Source: an uncultured Prevotella sp. (GTDB taxonomy: Bacteria; Bacteroidota; Bacteroidia; Bacteroidales; Bacteroidaceae). Taken from it: DNA of 7,594 nucleotides. The translations under genes were made by a program, and so were the position numbers. Location of the stretch: assembly GCA_902491375.1 (NCBI GenBank), contig CABUHE010000047.1:1-7594 (forward strand). The letters run 5' to 3'. Below are positions 6,101 to 7,594 of the stretch, one piece after another. The stretch's first letter is position 1; every line of letters starts with the position of its first letter. A model generated the notes under the pieces. The model searched no databases. It saw only the letters and a list, made by a program, of their open reading frames with translations, and had not been told where the DNA came from.

Positions 6101-7594
6101 TCAACTCGTCGGCAAGGTATGTTTTATACGGAAGTCAAACTCTTTGGCTCCGCCGTCTTCTCCAAATATTTTCATGTTCAGGCGCTTGCGTATGTTTGTA
6201 AGGCGTTGCGGAGAAATATCAAGCAGGCAAGATATTTCAGACGTGATGAACTGCAACTTTACCAGTATGCAGACCGCAACCTCCAAATTGCTGAGGTTGT
6301 TTTTCTCTATATCCAATGACTTCATGAAGTCGGGCAGATAGTCGTCAGCGTGTTTCCTTAAACAGCTTATCTCGGCTACGGTAGCCTTGCAGCTCGAACC
6401 GGCATGTTCGTGCATGGTGTCTATGATAGGAGCGTCGTAGATAAGAGCCTTGTCATGGCGTAAGGCGTTGAAGTCGCCGCCACGCAAAGCGGATATCTTT
6501 TCTTCCAATTGTTTTATTTCCGATTTCTTCTCGTCTATCAGAGCCGTATTTTTCACGTTGTCGTTTAGAGCTGCCTCAAGTTCTTTTTCTTTCTTTTTCA
6601 GCAGTATTATATACATGGCGTTGGTTGCGTTAAGCTTCTTTATGCGCTCCACTCCCTTTTTGCGTCTTTGCAGGATATACAAAATTATAAATACGGCAAG
6701 CGCAAAGGCAAATACAAACGAGACAGCCAGATACTTGTATCTGGTGGCCTCGGCCTCCTTCTGGTCTGCTATGCGTTTGCTGTTAGAATAGTCGTACATT
6801 GCCTTCATCTGTTGCAGATGGTGTGTTGACATGTGGGCATAAGACGAATCCGTGGCGGCATTCCACATCTCTGCGTATTTTGTTATTGAGTCGTTTACGC
6901 CGCGGTGTTTGTATAAAAGATAAAGTCCGCGTGCCGCTGCCTGACGGTCATTGAAATCCGTTGCAGAGCGCAGTTCTTTCCTGAAAAAATATTCAGCAGA
7001 GTCAAGACGGTTTTCATACAGATACGACAGACCTTTTATATAATAATATATTTCGTGTCCTTCCTTTACGGTCTTTGTCTTGCTGTCATAGAAGCCTGAA
7101 TGTTTTTCATAATAATCAATATAAGGTTTTGCTTTTTCTATTTCATTCCTTTCAACCATTATGAACATTTTAGCTCCAAATACAGAAGCCATAAGATGTG
7201 GATTATTATATTTCTTCAACAGACTGACAGACCTGTCACATACAGACATAACAGAGTCGTACATATCAAGTTGAAAAAAAACATCTGCGAGTATGTTGTT
7301 AACAGAAATTGCATATAAAGTGTCCTTAGACATTAATGCATATTTTATTGCTTTATGTCCTGAGTTTGTTGCTTCTTCAGGCAGCATCTGTTGTTCATAG
7401 AGTGTACTCATTTGCGCGTAAATTCTGCTCAAAGTGTTATAGTCGCAGTTCTTACTATCAAGCGTGTCTGCGCATGATATCGCCTTTTGGAAACATTCAA
7501 CGGCACGAGGGGCATCGTTGTCGTCGAGATACGAACAGCCGATAATGTATTTTGTGAGCATCCGCTCGTTGGGCGTGCCGTTATCCGTGAAATA
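6101..7594 (-). CDS. Membrane-spanning TPR protein with C-terminal helix-turn-helix (N-terminus beyond window)
   Basis: The leftward frame is open from the right edge to a TGA at 6101-6103: 497 residues with no start required inside. The Met at 7561 is internal, since the 11 codons before it continue the family-like text (YFTDNGTPNER). Numbering from that Met: TPR-like helical repeats span about 1-235, for example AVECFQKAI (20-28) and LDSAEYFFRKEL (186-197). One transmembrane helix lies at about 277-297, with basic QRRKK just after it. A charged, probably coiled-coil stretch runs 300-360. A predicted helix-turn-helix spans 423-465, with SEISCLLDISPQRLTNIRKRL at its core. By the positive-inside rule the TPRs are periplasmic and the DNA-binding end cytoplasmic. 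This architecture recurs in Bacteroidetes as presumed one-component sensors. Signal and target genes are unknown. It converges on rhaBAT, so a rhamnose role is possible but unsupported. Confidence 0.85.
   Translation of the reverse strand, partial: YFTDNGTPNERMLTKYIIGCSYLDDNDAPRAVECFQKAISCADTLDSKNCDYNTLSRIYAQMSTLYEQQMLPEEATNSGHKAIKYALMSKDTLYAISVNNILADVFFQLDMYDSVMSVCDRSVSLLKKYNNPHLMASVFGAKMFIMVERNEIEKAKPYIDYYEKHSGFYDSKTKTVKEGHEIYYYIKGLSYLYENRLDSAEYFFRKELRSATDFNDRQAAARGLYLLYKHRGVNDSITKYAEMWNAATDSSYAHMSTHHLQQMKAMYDYSNSKRIADQKEAEATRYKYLAVSFVFAFALAVFIILYILQRRKKGVERIKKLNATNAMYIILLKKKEKELEAALNDNVKNTALIDEKKSEIKQLEEKISALRGGDFNALRHDKALIYDAPIIDTMHEHAGSSCKATVAEISCLRKHADDYLPDFMKSLDIEKNNLSNLEVAVCILVKLQFITSEISCLLDISPQRLTNIRKRLNMKIFGEDGGAKEFDFRIKHTLPTS

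Noticed and set aside
6450..6791. 113-codon open frame on the plus strand
   Set aside because: It is antisense to the coiled-coil and transmembrane part of the TPR protein. Its Phe/Ser-rich composition is what the complement of Lys/Glu-rich coding gives.
7561..7594. Met at 7561 as the true start of the TPR gene
   Set aside because: The frame stays open through the right edge, and the upstream residues (TDNGTPNER) read as a continuation of the TPR region. The protein also lacks a signal sequence if started there.

Overview
This window looks like chromosomal DNA from a Bacteroidales bacterium, most likely Prevotella or a close relative. The reasons are protein style, AT-rich leaders without Shine-Dalgarno sequences, and two divergent promoters carrying the Bacteroidetes -7 element TAnnTTTG. 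The C-terminal part of a membrane-spanning TPR protein with a DNA-binding tail, a Bacteroidetes speciality, points the same way. The genus is inference from general familiarity, not a database match.

Layout. Positions 1-350 hold a possible 3' end of a rightward gene (stop at 76-78), a strong compound stem-loop (78-134), and three tandem 46-bp repeats (213-350) that stop exactly at the end of the next gene. A leftward gene (351-1694) encodes an NhaD-type Na+/H+ antiporter. A 302-bp divergent intergenic region (1695-1996) holds one promoter for each direction and a triad of AAATGTATTT-type sites. Three rightward genes follow: rhaB (L-rhamnulokinase, 1997-3478), rhaA (L-rhamnose isomerase, 3575-4831) and rhaT (L-rhamnose symporter, start corrected to 4918, end 5931). 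A hairpin separates rhaA from rhaT, and a clear terminator (5992-6034) closes the operon. An AATTTTT heptamer array (6028-6099) leads into the 3' end of a leftward gene (6101 to beyond the right edge) encoding a TPR / transmembrane / coiled-coil / helix-turn-helix protein.

How the genes work together. RhaT brings L-rhamnose in, RhaA isomerises it to L-rhamnulose, and RhaB phosphorylates that to L-rhamnulose-1-phosphate. The next enzyme, the aldolase RhaD, is not in the window, nor are an AraC-type RhaR regulator or a lactaldehyde oxidoreductase. The operon terminates after rhaT, so these must be elsewhere. NhaD and the TPR regulator have no proven link to rhamnose.

I see no CRISPR array, tRNA, rRNA, insertion sequence or clearly novel gene system. 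The genes are ordinary. The most interesting material is non-coding: two unrelated repeat arrays that each abut a stop codon, the operator-like triad, and the rhaA-rhaT hairpin.
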